From contig JASHVU010000583.1 in assembly GCA_030044455.1 (NCBI GenBank), positions 1 to 10,246 of the forward strand: a DNA stretch of 10,246 nt, read 5' to 3'. A model generated the notes under the pieces. That model had not been told where the DNA came from. It saw nothing but the letters and a program-made list of their open reading frames with translations, and did not search any database. Position 1 is the first letter of the stretch. Each line of letters begins with the position of its first letter. Shown here piece by piece: positions 1 to 8,164 of this stretch. The translations under genes and the position numbers were made by a program. This DNA is from Acidobacteriaceae bacterium (GTDB lineage: Bacteria; Acidobacteriota; Terriglobia; Terriglobales; Acidobacteriaceae).

Positions 1-626
1 TCGGAGACGCGATCGCCATAAAAGCCTGGCGGAGCTATGCCAACCACCGTGACTGGGCGCGTCTGGATGTAAATGGTGGAACCGACGATGTGGGGATCGG
101 AAGCAAACTCACCTTTCCAGGATTGATAGCTGATCACCGTGGTGGGAGGCGCGTTGGGCGTGTCGTCGGAGTTGCTGAAGAGGCGACCCGCGAAGGAATT
201 GAGACCAAGCGTTTGAAAGTAATTGCCCGAGACGAACTCACCATGCAGCGATTTCGGCAGCCCTTCACCGTGGCGCACTGCCCAGATCCACGCGCCTGCC
301 TGCATTGCGGCCAACTGCTCGAACTCCGGGGTCTGCGCGCGCAGATAGGTATAAAGATCGGTCGAGAAGATGGTGAAATCACCTGTGTCACCTGCGTCTC
401 CCGGAAACCCTCCATCAACGCAGCACTCGCCGTTGTCGCCCACGCGCCACAGCTGAGCTGGTTTGGTGACCGGCAGCGAGCGCAGAAGAATCGCATCCAC
501 CAGCGTGAAGATGGCGGTATTGGCGCCGATGCCCAGGGCCAGTGTGAGCACGGCCGTGGTAATGAAACCAGGCGACTTGCGCATCTGGCGCAGCGCGAAT
601 CGAATGTCGAGCATGAGCGTATTCAT
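1..626 (-). CDS. ADOP-family (MacB/FtsX-like) duplicated permease, N-terminal part; 3' end beyond left edge
   Basis: The first 208 codons of a permease whose remainder lies beyond the left edge. The ATG at 624-626 is preceded by GGAGG (634-638, spacing 7), and the product opens MNTLMLDIRFALRQ, matching the openings of its neighbours. Residues 1-19 are a basic cytoplasmic stub and about 20-48 the first transmembrane helix (LALGIGANTAIF core). From about 50 onward it is the first MacB-type periplasmic domain, with SGNYFQTLG (133-141), ISYQSW (165-170) and VTVVGIAPPGFYGD (192-205), the usual conserved steps of this domain. An adjacent cysteine pair (68-69, in GDNGECCVDGG) is absent from the three complete paralogs. 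By family knowledge it should continue to about 800-830 residues with two FtsX units. It is the most downstream gene seen, 33 bases after the preceding stop. It could be truncated outside the window; that cannot be told. Substrate unknown. Confidence 0.88.
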   Translation of the reverse strand, partial: MNTLMLDIRFALRQMRKSPGFITTAVLTLALGIGANTAIFTLVDAILLRSLPVTKPAQLWRVGDNGECCVDGGFPGDAGDTGDFTIFSTDLYTYLRAQTPEFEQLAAMQAGAWIWAVRHGEGLPKSLHGEFVSGNYFQTLGLNSFAGRLFSNSDDTPNAPPTTVISYQSWKGEFASDPHIVGSTIYIQTRPVTVVGIAPPGFYGDRVS

Positions 627-659
627 CGTCTGACCTCCATACTCATTCGTCTCTGCTGA
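627..659 (-). promoter_or_regulatory. 33-base intergenic gap with ribosome binding site for the 1-626 gene
   Basis: The gap between the TAG of the upstream permease (660-662) and the ATG at 626 carries a strong Shine-Dalgarno core, GGAGG, at 634-638, seven bases before the start. I see no hairpin followed by a T-run and no convincing -10/-35 pair. The downstream gene is therefore probably read from the same transcript as its neighbour. Confidence 0.75.
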
Positions 660-719
660 CTACTCCGTTCTCAGCGCCTGCATGGGTTCAATGGCTGCGG
701 CGCGGCGTGCGGGGATGAG
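660..719 (-). repeat. 60-base near-identical 3'-terminal block (copy 1 of 2)
   Basis: The last 19 codons plus the stop of the 660-3113 gene match the corresponding 60 bases at 3148-3207 at 58 positions by hand count. Both differences are silent. The encoded tail is LIPARRAAAIEPMQALRTE in both. The match fades immediately upstream. The same stretch of the 8199-10246 gene matches this copy at only about 50 of 60 positions. Confidence 0.8.
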
Positions 720-3113
720 TGCCGCACAGCCAGCGACGACAATCATGGCCGCAATGGCCAGGACAAAACTGAGCGGATCGAGCGGCGACATCTGATAGAG
801 CATCGACTTGAGCGGCCGCACCGCAAGAACCGTGATGGGGATCCCGGCCGCCAGCCCTGCGATCAGCACCCAAAAACTTTCGCGCATCACCATGACAAGC
901 ACTTCTCCGCGGGTGGCGCCGAGCGCCATGCGCAAGCCGATCTCAGTGGTTCGCCTGCTCACGCGGAACGAGTGCATTCCGTAAAGCCCCGTCGCCACCA
1001 GCAACGCAGCCAGCGCGCCAAAAAAGCCTCCCATGGCGCCAAACATGCGCTGTTGTTCATAGGACTCATCGAATTGGTCCTGTTGGGTCATGGGTTTTTC
1101 CAGTGGCATGTTGGGATATATCGAGGCCAGAATCTTGCGGATCTCGGGTAACCTAGCCAGAGCATTGCCGTGTACGCGCACTTCGATGTGCAGGGAGCCG
1201 AGAGTGGAGGACTGCATCTCAGCGTAATAGGCCATGGGCATGGGGTCTTCATCGACTGAGCTGTACTTGCTGTCACGCACCACGCCGACGATCGTACGCT
1301 GGGACTTGCCGCTGCCAAGAATGTGACCGAGCGGACTACTTTTGGAGAGATACTTCTTGACGAAAGTTTCATTCACCAAGGCAACCGGCTGGCTACTCCG
1401 GGTGTCGGAATCGGCTATGTCGCGCCCGGCGATAACCGGAACCTCCATGGTGTGGAAGAAATTGGGCCCCACCCCGTTCGATCGAAGGTTGCCTTCGCGT
1501 GAGACGCCGTCAAGAGTCAGATCGTTGTTGTCTGTCCAGCCGGAGCCCGGGCGGTTCTCAACCATCGAAACGGACTCAACGCCTGGCGCTTGGGCGATGC
1601 GTTCAAGCAAGTTGCGATAGAAGATGTGCTCATCGGTTTGTCCTTGCGGAGAAACGCCAAAGACCAGCAACGCAGGTGCGTCTATACCGAGATTTTGCGA
1701 GGCATAGTTGCCAAGCGTGCGCAGGAGCAACATGGAAGCCATCAGCAGCACCAGCGAGATGGCGATTTGCCCGGCCAGCACGATGCGCCCGCCGAGAATA
1801 CGGTTGCGGCCCATGGTCAAGCCGGACGCCGTTGAGCGCAGAACACCCGCCACGGGCGCGTGAGTAGCGTCCCACAGCGGGATAAGGCCGAAGGCCAGAG
1901 CGGCGACGGCAGAGATGGCGAATGTGAATAGAAGCACGCTACGATCCGGGCTGAGGCCGGTTTCAATCTCCGACCACGAAGCCAACATGCGCGTCGTGGA
2001 GAGAGCGAAGAGCCAACCCAGCGCCGCCCCGGCGATGACCAGCAAAATGCTCTCGGTAAGCAACTGCCGGAAGATATTGCCCCGGCGTGCGCCGATGGCG
2101 AGCCGCAAGCTGAACTCCCGCTGCCGGACTGTATTGCGCGCCTGAATCATCATGGCAACGTTCGTGCAGGCGATGAGCAGTACCAACGCAACCAGGCCCA
2201 TCAGAATTTGCACCGGCTCGCGATATTGCTCGTTGTAGCCCGCAATGCCGCGAGCCGGCGCAAAGTCCAGTAGCGGCTGCCATTGCTTTGGATCGATTTT
2301 GCCGACAGCCTGGCGGGCGACTTCGCCAAAGGTGCCGGCGAGCGCCTGCTGTGCCTGCTGCGGGGTGAGGCCAGTGCGCAGGCGCGCCATCATGCGCAAA
2401 CTCCACCATTTTGGCGAGCCATAGAGAAGGTTCCACGTCGCGCCCCATGCGTTCAGATCCGGCCGATTTTGCAGAGGAATCCAGAGGTCGGTCGACGTGG
2501 CCGGCTCAATACCCTTGAAGCCGCGCGCCGTTACCCCTACTACTGTCATGGGAACGCCTTTAATGTAGATGGTTTGCCCCAGCACGGCCGGATCGCGCGC
2601 AAAGCTACGTGTCCAGTAGTCGTAGCTGAGAACGGTGACGGGAGCGTGATTCTTTTCATCGTCGAACGAGAAACCGCGACCGCGCACGATGCGGGCGCCC
2701 AGTCCCGAGAAGAAGTTGCCGCTGACCTCCTCGGCTTCGGCTTCCTCCGGCATAACTCCGTGGCGCACGGCGACACTGCCGCTGAGGCTGAGCGGTACGT
2801 ATGCGATCAGGTCCTCAAAGACATCGCTGCGCTGGCGTAGAGCCTCGAATCCCGCTTCGGAAAATGAAGTGTTCGAATCTCCCGTGTTGCCGGCTCCCGG
2901 TGGCTGCCATTCGTTATGCGCCATCCGGACATAGAACAGCCCCTGTGGCCGGCTCACGGGCAACAGCTGCATCAGGATCGCGTTCATCACGCTGTACACG
3001 GCTGTGTTGGCGCCGATGCCCAGCGCCAGCATGAGGACGACGACAAGAGTGAACCCCGGCGACTTGGCGAGGTGCCTCAAGGCGTAGCGAAGGTCGAGGA
3101 TGACGTTTCTCAT
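660..3113 (-). CDS. ADOP-family internally duplicated ABC-type permease (817 aa)
   Basis: Complete inner-membrane protein with two MacB-like halves. Residues 1-19 are a basic stub; TM1 is about 20-46; periplasmic domain 1 about 50-297, with SGNFFSGLG (131-139), LSYDYW (162-167) and VVGVTARGFKG (191-201). FtsX unit 1 has helices about 302-324, 350-375 and 393-413, with a cytoplasmic loop QREFSLRLAIGARRG (331-345). TM5 is about 443-465; periplasmic domain 2 about 470-688, with VGPNFFHTMEVPVIAGRD (548-565). FtsX unit 2 has helices about 692-716, 746-768 and 781-802, with loop RTTEIGLRMALGATRG (721-736), ending EPMQALRTE. The ATG at 3113 follows AAAGGA (3120-3125, spacing 6). By family knowledge such proteins are efflux- or lipoprotein-type mechanotransmission permeases, here without an adjacent ATPase. 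Oddity: helix 2 reads CTNVAMMIQAR where the paralogs have C-A-N-(L/V)-A-(G/N)-LLLVR. Its 3' end is nearly identical in DNA to that of the next gene upstream. Substrate unknown. Confidence 0.92.
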   Translation of the reverse strand: MRNVILDLRYALRHLAKSPGFTLVVVLMLALGIGANTAVYSVMNAILMQLLPVSRPQGLFYVRMAHNEWQPPGAGNTGDSNTSFSEAGFEALRQRSDVFEDLIAYVPLSLSGSVAVRHGVMPEEAEAEEVSGNFFSGLGARIVRGRGFSFDDEKNHAPVTVLSYDYWTRSFARDPAVLGQTIYIKGVPMTVVGVTARGFKGIEPATSTDLWIPLQNRPDLNAWGATWNLLYGSPKWWSLRMMARLRTGLTPQQAQQALAGTFGEVARQAVGKIDPKQWQPLLDFAPARGIAGYNEQYREPVQILMGLVALVLLIACTNVAMMIQARNTVRQREFSLRLAIGARRGNIFRQLLTESILLVIAGAALGWLFALSTTRMLASWSEIETGLSPDRSVLLFTFAISAVAALAFGLIPLWDATHAPVAGVLRSTASGLTMGRNRILGGRIVLAGQIAISLVLLMASMLLLRTLGNYASQNLGIDAPALLVFGVSPQGQTDEHIFYRNLLERIAQAPGVESVSMVENRPGSGWTDNNDLTLDGVSREGNLRSNGVGPNFFHTMEVPVIAGRDIADSDTRSSQPVALVNETFVKKYLSKSSPLGHILGSGKSQRTIVGVVRDSKYSSVDEDPMPMAYYAEMQSSTLGSLHIEVRVHGNALARLPEIRKILASIYPNMPLEKPMTQQDQFDESYEQQRMFGAMGGFFGALAALLVATGLYGMHSFRVSRRTTEIGLRMALGATRGEVLVMVMRESFWVLIAGLAAGIPITVLAVRPLKSMLYQMSPLDPLSFVLAIAAMIVVAGCAALIPARRAAAIEPMQALRTE

Positions 3114-3147
3114 CGCGTGTCCTTTCTATAGCCGTGGTTGTGCATGA
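3114..3147 (-). promoter_or_regulatory. 34-base intergenic gap with ribosome binding site for the 660-3113 gene
   Basis: Gap between the TAG at 3148-3150 and the ATG at 3113. AAAGGA at 3120-3125 lies six bases before the start. No terminator-like hairpin or convincing promoter is visible, so the two genes look like one transcription unit. Confidence 0.72.
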
Positions 3148-3207
3148 CTACTCCGTTCTCAGCGCCTGCATGGGCTCAATGGCTGCGGCGCGGCGCGCGG
3201 GGATGAG
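3148..3207 (-). repeat. 60-base near-identical 3'-terminal block (copy 2 of 2)
   Basis: Partner of the block at 660-719: 58 of 60 bases agree, covering the stop codon and the last 19 codons. The homologous 3' end of the much closer protein relative at 5675-8164 is visibly less similar in DNA here, with a TAA stop and several changed codons. The similarity therefore does not follow the overall protein relationships. Confidence 0.8.
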
Positions 3208-5640
3208 CGAAGCTGCCAGCGCCAGCGCAAAAATTGACAGAGCGGCAAGCACGATCACCGCCGGATCGAGCGGATCGACCTCAAATAACAACGTGCGCAG
3301 CAACCGGGTGGCGAAGACTGCTGCAACGGCGCCGATCGCACATCCAATAAGGCCGAGCTTGGCGCCTGAAACGAGGATGAGCTGCAGGATGGTGGAGCGC
3401 TGGCTGCCGAGAGCCAGGCGAATGGCCATCTCCTGCGTGCGCATTGCGGCCGAAAACGCGATGATGCTGTAAATGCCGAGCAGCGCCAGCAGCACGGCGG
3501 CCACGGCGAAGCTCGAGATAAGAGCGGCGTTGAAACGGCGCGGCGCTTCAGCTTCGCTCACAGCATGGTCCATGGACTGCACCTGGACGAGAGGAAGCTG
3601 GGGATCAATCTGCCGGACTGCTGCGCGCAGATCCTCAATGCTCTGCTCCGGGTCGCGCGCAGTCCGCATCACAATGGCGCCGCCCTGCGCGTCCAGCGAG
3701 TCAGGCGGAGCCAGAGAACCATACGACTCAATGTTCTGGCAGGCGGGCTGATAAATCTGATACTGCACGGGAGCATCGGGTGTGGATTGCCGCACGTCGT
3801 CAATGACGCCAACCACGGTCATCCAGGGAGTAGGCGTCTCCTGCATGCCCCACCGCACGCGTTTGCCGATCGGATCCTGCCCCGGCCAGAATTTGTCAGC
3901 CAGCGCACGGTTCACTATCACCACCATCGGAGACTTGAGGGTATCTGACGGTGTGAAATCGCGCCCGCGGAGCAGCGCAATGCCGGCCGCGCTAAAGTAG
4001 TCGCCGAGGGTCTGCGAAGGCCAGGCGAGACTCAGTGCTTCTCCTTTGCGCGGTACGTATCCATCAGCGACGAATGCCGAATTGCCTCCCGATCCCGAGG
4101 CCGGCAGTTGCGAGGTAACACCGACTGCCTTGACGCCGGGCAGGATGGCGAGACGGCGCAGCATCGTATCGTTGAACGCGTCGATCGAGGCCTGCGTAGA
4201 ATATTGGCGCTGGGGCAAATTATAGAGGGCCGTAAGCATGTGATCGGGATTCAAGCCGAGATTGACCTCGCGCATCTTCTCAAAGCTGCGCAGCAGCAGG
4301 CCTGAGGCGATAAGCAGTACAAGCGCAACCGCAATCTCTGAAACCACCAGGGTTGAGCGAAGCCGTGCGTGGCCGCCACCTGCGGTACCGGTACGGCCGC
4401 CCTCTTTCAACGCTTCATTCACGCCGGTTCGCGCTGCGGCAAAAGCCGGAAGAATTCCGCAGGCGAGGCCGGTGAGCAGAGCAGCGGCGAGAGCGAAACC
4501 TGCCACCTGCCAGTCGATGCCGATGGAGTCGATGCGCGGCAGCGTTTCCGGCAAAAAGCTGAGGCCGACGCGAAGCGCCATTGCAGCCAGGCCAAGTCCC
4601 AGGAGCGCTCCGGCGGTGCTGAGCATGAGGGTTTCAATCAGCGTCTGGCGGAGGATGACACTGCCGTTCGCGCCCAGCGCCAGGCGCACGGCGATCTCGC
4701 GCCGGCGGCGAATGACGCGAACCAGCAATAATCCGGCCAGATTGGCGCAGGCGATGAAGAGCACCACCATCACGGCCCAGAACAGCGTGCGAATGAGAGG
4801 TCGTGCCTGGGCCACGGTGTCCTCAGCCAGCGAGTGGACCACGGCGTCGATGTGCAGGCTAGTCATGAAGGCGGGGAAACCCTTCTCAATCTGCTTGGCG
4901 ACGCGCTCCGCGCTCTGCTGGGCCTGCGACGCGGATACGCCGGGCTTGAGCCGACCCACCATCGCGTAGTTCCAACTGGCAGCGGCCGAGCCTGAGATCT
5001 CGTCGGGCCGAAAACTCATCGGCACCCAGAGTTCGCTGCGATTCAACTGCCCCGGCACCAAAGGAAACTCGAACTTGCGCGGCATCACGCCGATAATCTC
5101 ATAAGGTTTGCGATCGAGAAGTATCTTTGTACCCAGCACATGGGGATCGGCGTGGAATCTGCTGTTCCACGTCTGGTAACTGATGACCGCAACCTGCTGC
5201 TTTCCGTCGTCCTCAGCCTGCGAGAATACACGGCCCATGAGAGGCGAAACGCCGAGCAGCGGAAAAACGCTTGCGGTCATCCGGCTGGCGCTGATCTGCG
5301 CTGGAGCGCCGGCGCCTGAGAACTCGTAACCTGTCTGGGTGTAGCCGCCCAGCGCTGTGAACCCCTGAACTTCGCGTTCATAGACGCCAATTTCAGGGCC
5401 GGTGACACCGTCGATTCCGGTGGTTCCGAGTGATGTGCCGGCGAGTTTGTCGCCAAAGGCTACCAGCCGCGAGGGATCGGCGAAGGGGAGCGGACGCAGC
5501 AGCACGCCCTCGACGATGGAGAAGATGGCCGTTGAGGCACCGATGCCAAAGGCCAGTGTGAGTATGGCGGTGAGCGCAAAGCCCCGCGCCTTGGCGAGAT
5601 GACGTAGCGCATACCGGATGTCGGTTCCGAGGTTCTTCAT
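3148..5640 (-). CDS. ADOP-family internally duplicated ABC-type permease (830 aa)
   Basis: Complete protein opening MKNLGTDIRYALRHLAK. TM1 is about 19-46; periplasmic domain 1 about 50-283, with ISYQTW (153-158), RKPYEIIGVMPRKFEFPLVP (177-196) and RSELWVPMSF (201-210). FtsX unit 1 has helices about 285-308, 332-361 and 377-402, with CANLAGLLLVR (298-308) and loop RRREIAVRLALGANG (312-326). TM5 is about 428-452; periplasmic domain 2 about 455-703, with LGDYFSAAGIALLRGRDF (545-562) and VVIVNRALADKFWPGQDPIG (573-592). FtsX unit 2 has helices about 706-731, 757-780 and 792-813, with loop RTQEMAIRLALGSQRS (734-749), ending EPMQALRTE. The ATG at 5640 follows GAAGGA (5648-5653, spacing 7). It is the closest relative in view of the next gene upstream (5675-8164): 118 of the last 133 residues are identical by hand count. 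Expected to sit in the inner membrane and couple to an ATPase encoded elsewhere, if to any. Substrate unknown. Confidence 0.93.
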   Translation of the reverse strand: MKNLGTDIRYALRHLAKARGFALTAILTLAFGIGASTAIFSIVEGVLLRPLPFADPSRLVAFGDKLAGTSLGTTGIDGVTGPEIGVYEREVQGFTALGGYTQTGYEFSGAGAPAQISASRMTASVFPLLGVSPLMGRVFSQAEDDGKQQVAVISYQTWNSRFHADPHVLGTKILLDRKPYEIIGVMPRKFEFPLVPGQLNRSELWVPMSFRPDEISGSAAASWNYAMVGRLKPGVSASQAQQSAERVAKQIEKGFPAFMTSLHIDAVVHSLAEDTVAQARPLIRTLFWAVMVVLFIACANLAGLLLVRVIRRRREIAVRLALGANGSVILRQTLIETLMLSTAGALLGLGLAAMALRVGLSFLPETLPRIDSIGIDWQVAGFALAAALLTGLACGILPAFAAARTGVNEALKEGGRTGTAGGGHARLRSTLVVSEIAVALVLLIASGLLLRSFEKMREVNLGLNPDHMLTALYNLPQRQYSTQASIDAFNDTMLRRLAILPGVKAVGVTSQLPASGSGGNSAFVADGYVPRKGEALSLAWPSQTLGDYFSAAGIALLRGRDFTPSDTLKSPMVVIVNRALADKFWPGQDPIGKRVRWGMQETPTPWMTVVGVIDDVRQSTPDAPVQYQIYQPACQNIESYGSLAPPDSLDAQGGAIVMRTARDPEQSIEDLRAAVRQIDPQLPLVQVQSMDHAVSEAEAPRRFNAALISSFAVAAVLLALLGIYSIIAFSAAMRTQEMAIRLALGSQRSTILQLILVSGAKLGLIGCAIGAVAAVFATRLLRTLLFEVDPLDPAVIVLAALSIFALALAASLIPARRAAAIEPMQALRTE

Positions 5641-5674
5641 CGCATTTTCCTTCAGCGGCTAATGCCGGATGTAT
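5641..5674 (-). promoter_or_regulatory. 34-base intergenic gap with ribosome binding site for the 3148-5640 gene
   Basis: GAAGGA at 5648-5653 precedes the ATG by seven bases. Upstream of it is a small inverted repeat, CGGC-TAAT-GCCG (5656-5667), which recurs at the same offset in the gap 8165-8198. About 21 of 34 positions agree between the two gaps by hand count, as expected if the gap was duplicated along with the gene. The four-base-pair stem is too weak for a terminator, and no T-run follows it. Confidence 0.7.
5656..5667. repeat. short inverted repeat CGGC-N4-GCCG (copy 1)
   Basis: Four-base stem with loop TAAT, between the stop of the upstream gene and the ribosome binding site. The same stem with loop TGTT is at 8180-8191, also 15 bases from the edge of the next coding region. 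It is probably inherited by duplication; any function is unproven. Confidence 0.35.
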
Positions 5675-8164
5675 TTATTCAGTCCGCAGGGCCTGCATGG
5701 GGTCGACAGCTGCGGCGCGGCGCGCCGGAGCAAGCGAAGCCACAAGCGCCAGCACAAAGATTGACAGAGCGGCAAGCACGACCACTGCCGGATCGAGCGG
5801 ATCGACTTCAAACAGCAGCGTACGCAGCAGCCTTGTTGCGAAGATTGCGGCAACGGCGCCCAGCCCGCATCCAATCAGCCCCAGCTTCGCGCCTGAGACC
5901 AGGATGAGCTGCATGATGTTCGATCGTTGGCTGCCGAGAGCAAGGCGAATGGCCATCTCCTGTGTGCGCAGCGCGGCTGAAAACGCAATAACGCTGTAAA
6001 TTCCGAGCAGTGCCAGCAGCACGGCTGCTAACGCAAAGCTCGAGATGAGAGCAGTGTTGAAGCGGCGCGGAGCTTCAGTTTCGCTCACAGCATGGTTCAT
6101 CGACTGCATCTGAGTTAGCGGAAGCTCGGGATCAATAAAACGGACCACAGCGCGGAGTGAGTCTTCCATCTGCTCGGGCTGCATTGCGGCGCGCAGCACG
6201 ATGAAGCCGCCATTGCCGGCGAGAAAGGAAGACGTCGCAAACGAGCCTGCATCGGCTTTGGCCTGGCTGGCAGGCAAATAGATCTGATTGGCGGTGGGCG
6301 AATCGGAAGCAAGCTCTTTGATGTCGCCGATTTCTCCCACGACGGTGAGCCAGGGCAGCGTCGTTGCCTGCTCCGGCCCGCGGTGCAGGCGCTTGCCGAT
6401 GGGGTCCTGTGCAGGCCAATAATGCTCGGCCAGGGCTCGGTTGACGATGACGACCAGCGGGCTGTTTGCGTTGTCGCCAGCGTTAAAGTCGCGGCCGCGA
6501 AGGATGGGGATGCCCTGAGCCTGGAAGTAGTTGCCGATGACTTGAGGCACCCAGGCCAGGTTCAAGCCGGCGCCCCGTGGAGGGATGTAGCCCTCGGGCG
6601 TGAAGGTTGCCCGGTAGTCAAGACCGGATGCGGGCAGCAGGGTCGTAATTCCCGCCGCCTGCACGCCCGGTAGTTGTTCGAGTTTTGTTCTCAGCTCCAG
6701 ATCGAATGCATCAATGGAAGCCTGGGTGGAGTATTGCTGTCGGGGCAGGCTGTAGGACGCGGTGAGCACGTGATCGGCGCGGAAGCCGAGATTGACCTCA
6801 CGCATTTTCTCAAAGCTGCGCAGCAGAAGGCCGGATGCGGTGAGCAACACCAGAGCGACCGCGAGTTCGGCAATCACGAGCGCCGAGCGCAGTCGGGTGT
6901 GGCCGCTGCCGGAGGTGCCGGTGCGGCCGCCTTCTTTGAGCGCTTCGTTCACACCGGTTCGCGCAGCGGCCAGGGCTGGAATCAGTCCGCAGAGAAGACC
7001 GGTGAGCACAGCCAAGCAGAGAGCAAACGTAACGACCTGCCAGTCAAGACCGATAGAGCTGATGCGCGGGAGCGTTTCGGGGAGGAGACTTACACCCACA
7101 CGAAGGGCTATCCATGCCAGAGCCAGCCCCAATATCCCACCGCTTACGCCGAGCAGCAGCGATTCGACAAGAGACTGGCGAAGAACGGCCGCGCCGGTGG
7201 CTCCCAAAGCAAGGCGCACTGCAATCTCGCGGCGGCGGCGAAGTACCCGTACCAGTAACAAGCCGGCAAGATTGGCGCAAGCGATAAAAAGCACCACAAT
7301 GACGGCGAGGAACAGTGTGCGCGCCAGTGGGCGGGCGCTGGAAACGGTGGCTTCGTCGAGCGACTGGACACGCGGATGAATGCGGCGATTGGACAGGGCC
7401 GGCGGGAAGTTGCGCATGATTTCCTGCGCTGCGCCGACGGAATCCTGTTGCGCCTGCGCGGCGGTCACGCCGGGTTTTAACCGGCCAACCATGTAGTAGG
7501 CCCATGCTCCCGCACCTTGAATCAGTTCTGCTTGGGTGAAACTCATTGGCACCCAAAGCTCGCTGCGGTTGAGCTGCCCCGGCACGAGAGGAAACTCAAA
7601 ATTTCGCGGCATGATGCCAATGATTTCGTAGGGCTTGCGATCGAGCAGAATCTTCTGGCCGAGGATGTGCGTATCGCCGTGGAAGCGGCTGTGCCACATC
7701 TGGTAACTGATCACCGTCACCTGCTGGCTGCCCTCGTCTTCCTGCTCGGTAAAGACGCGCCCTATCAAGGGCGAAACGCCGAGAGTGGGAAAGATGCTGG
7801 CAGTGAGCCGCGCAGCATTGATCTGCGCGGGGTCGCCCGTACCCGAGAGTTCGTAGCTGGATGGCGTGTAACCGCCCAGGCTTGTGAAGGCGTGCGTGCC
7901 GCGGATATAGGTGCGAACCCCGGGCGCGGTGACGCCCGGGGTGTCAGTGCCATAGTCCACCCCTTCCAGCATGTCGCCGAGGGTGACCAATTTGTTGGGC
8001 TCAGGAAATGGCAGCGGGCGCAACAGTATTCCCTCGACGATAGAGAAGATGGCGGTGGTGGCGCCAATGCCAAAGGCCAGCGTCAGCACGGCGGTAAGCA
8101 CGAAACCTGGCGACTTGCAGAGATGCCGCAATGCAAAGCGGATGTCGATTCCGACGTTCTTCAT
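5675..8164 (-). CDS. ADOP-family internally duplicated ABC-type permease (829 aa)
   Basis: Complete protein. I chose the ATG at 8162-8164 (MKNVGIDIRFALRHL). GAGAGGA (8171-8177, spacing 6) precedes it and the opening matches its paralogs. An in-frame ATG at 8242 would add 26 unrelated residues and overlap the upstream gene. TM1 is about 19-46; periplasmic domain 1 about 50-282, with ISYQMWHSRF (152-161), RKPYEIIGIMPRNFEFPLVP (176-195) and RSELWVPMSF (200-209). FtsX unit 1 has helices about 284-306, 330-359 and 375-400, with CANLAGLLLVR (296-306) and loop RRREIAVRLALGATG (310-324). TM5 is about 426-450; periplasmic domain 2 about 455-702, with IGNYFQAQGIPILRGRDF (543-560). FtsX unit 2 has helices about 705-730, 756-779 and 791-812, with loop RTQEMAIRLALGSQRS (733-748), ending DPMQALRTE. 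It is a near paralog of the 3148-5640 gene, strongest in the membrane parts and weaker in periplasmic domain 2. Unlike the other three visible ends, it stops with TAA. Substrate unknown. Confidence 0.93.
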   Translation of the reverse strand: MKNVGIDIRFALRHLCKSPGFVLTAVLTLAFGIGATTAIFSIVEGILLRPLPFPEPNKLVTLGDMLEGVDYGTDTPGVTAPGVRTYIRGTHAFTSLGGYTPSSYELSGTGDPAQINAARLTASIFPTLGVSPLIGRVFTEQEDEGSQQVTVISYQMWHSRFHGDTHILGQKILLDRKPYEIIGIMPRNFEFPLVPGQLNRSELWVPMSFTQAELIQGAGAWAYYMVGRLKPGVTAAQAQQDSVGAAQEIMRNFPPALSNRRIHPRVQSLDEATVSSARPLARTLFLAVIVVLFIACANLAGLLLVRVLRRRREIAVRLALGATGAAVLRQSLVESLLLGVSGGILGLALAWIALRVGVSLLPETLPRISSIGLDWQVVTFALCLAVLTGLLCGLIPALAAARTGVNEALKEGGRTGTSGSGHTRLRSALVIAELAVALVLLTASGLLLRSFEKMREVNLGFRADHVLTASYSLPRQQYSTQASIDAFDLELRTKLEQLPGVQAAGITTLLPASGLDYRATFTPEGYIPPRGAGLNLAWVPQVIGNYFQAQGIPILRGRDFNAGDNANSPLVVIVNRALAEHYWPAQDPIGKRLHRGPEQATTLPWLTVVGEIGDIKELASDSPTANQIYLPASQAKADAGSFATSSFLAGNGGFIVLRAAMQPEQMEDSLRAVVRFIDPELPLTQMQSMNHAVSETEAPRRFNTALISSFALAAVLLALLGIYSVIAFSAALRTQEMAIRLALGSQRSNIMQLILVSGAKLGLIGCGLGAVAAIFATRLLRTLLFEVDPLDPAVVVLAALSIFVLALVASLAPARRAAAVDPMQALRTE

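Noticed and set aside
623..646. Seven-codon leader frame whose TGA overlaps the ATG of the 1-626 gene
   Set aside because: A short ATG-to-TGA frame that overlaps the start by chance is easy to find; a similar two-codon case lies before the 3148-5640 gene. There is no strong ribosome binding site for it, and nothing supports a regulatory leader peptide.
5641..5674. Possible transcription terminators in the gaps
   Set aside because: The only symmetry is a four-base stem without a T-run, and the spacing of 33-34 bases fits an operon better.
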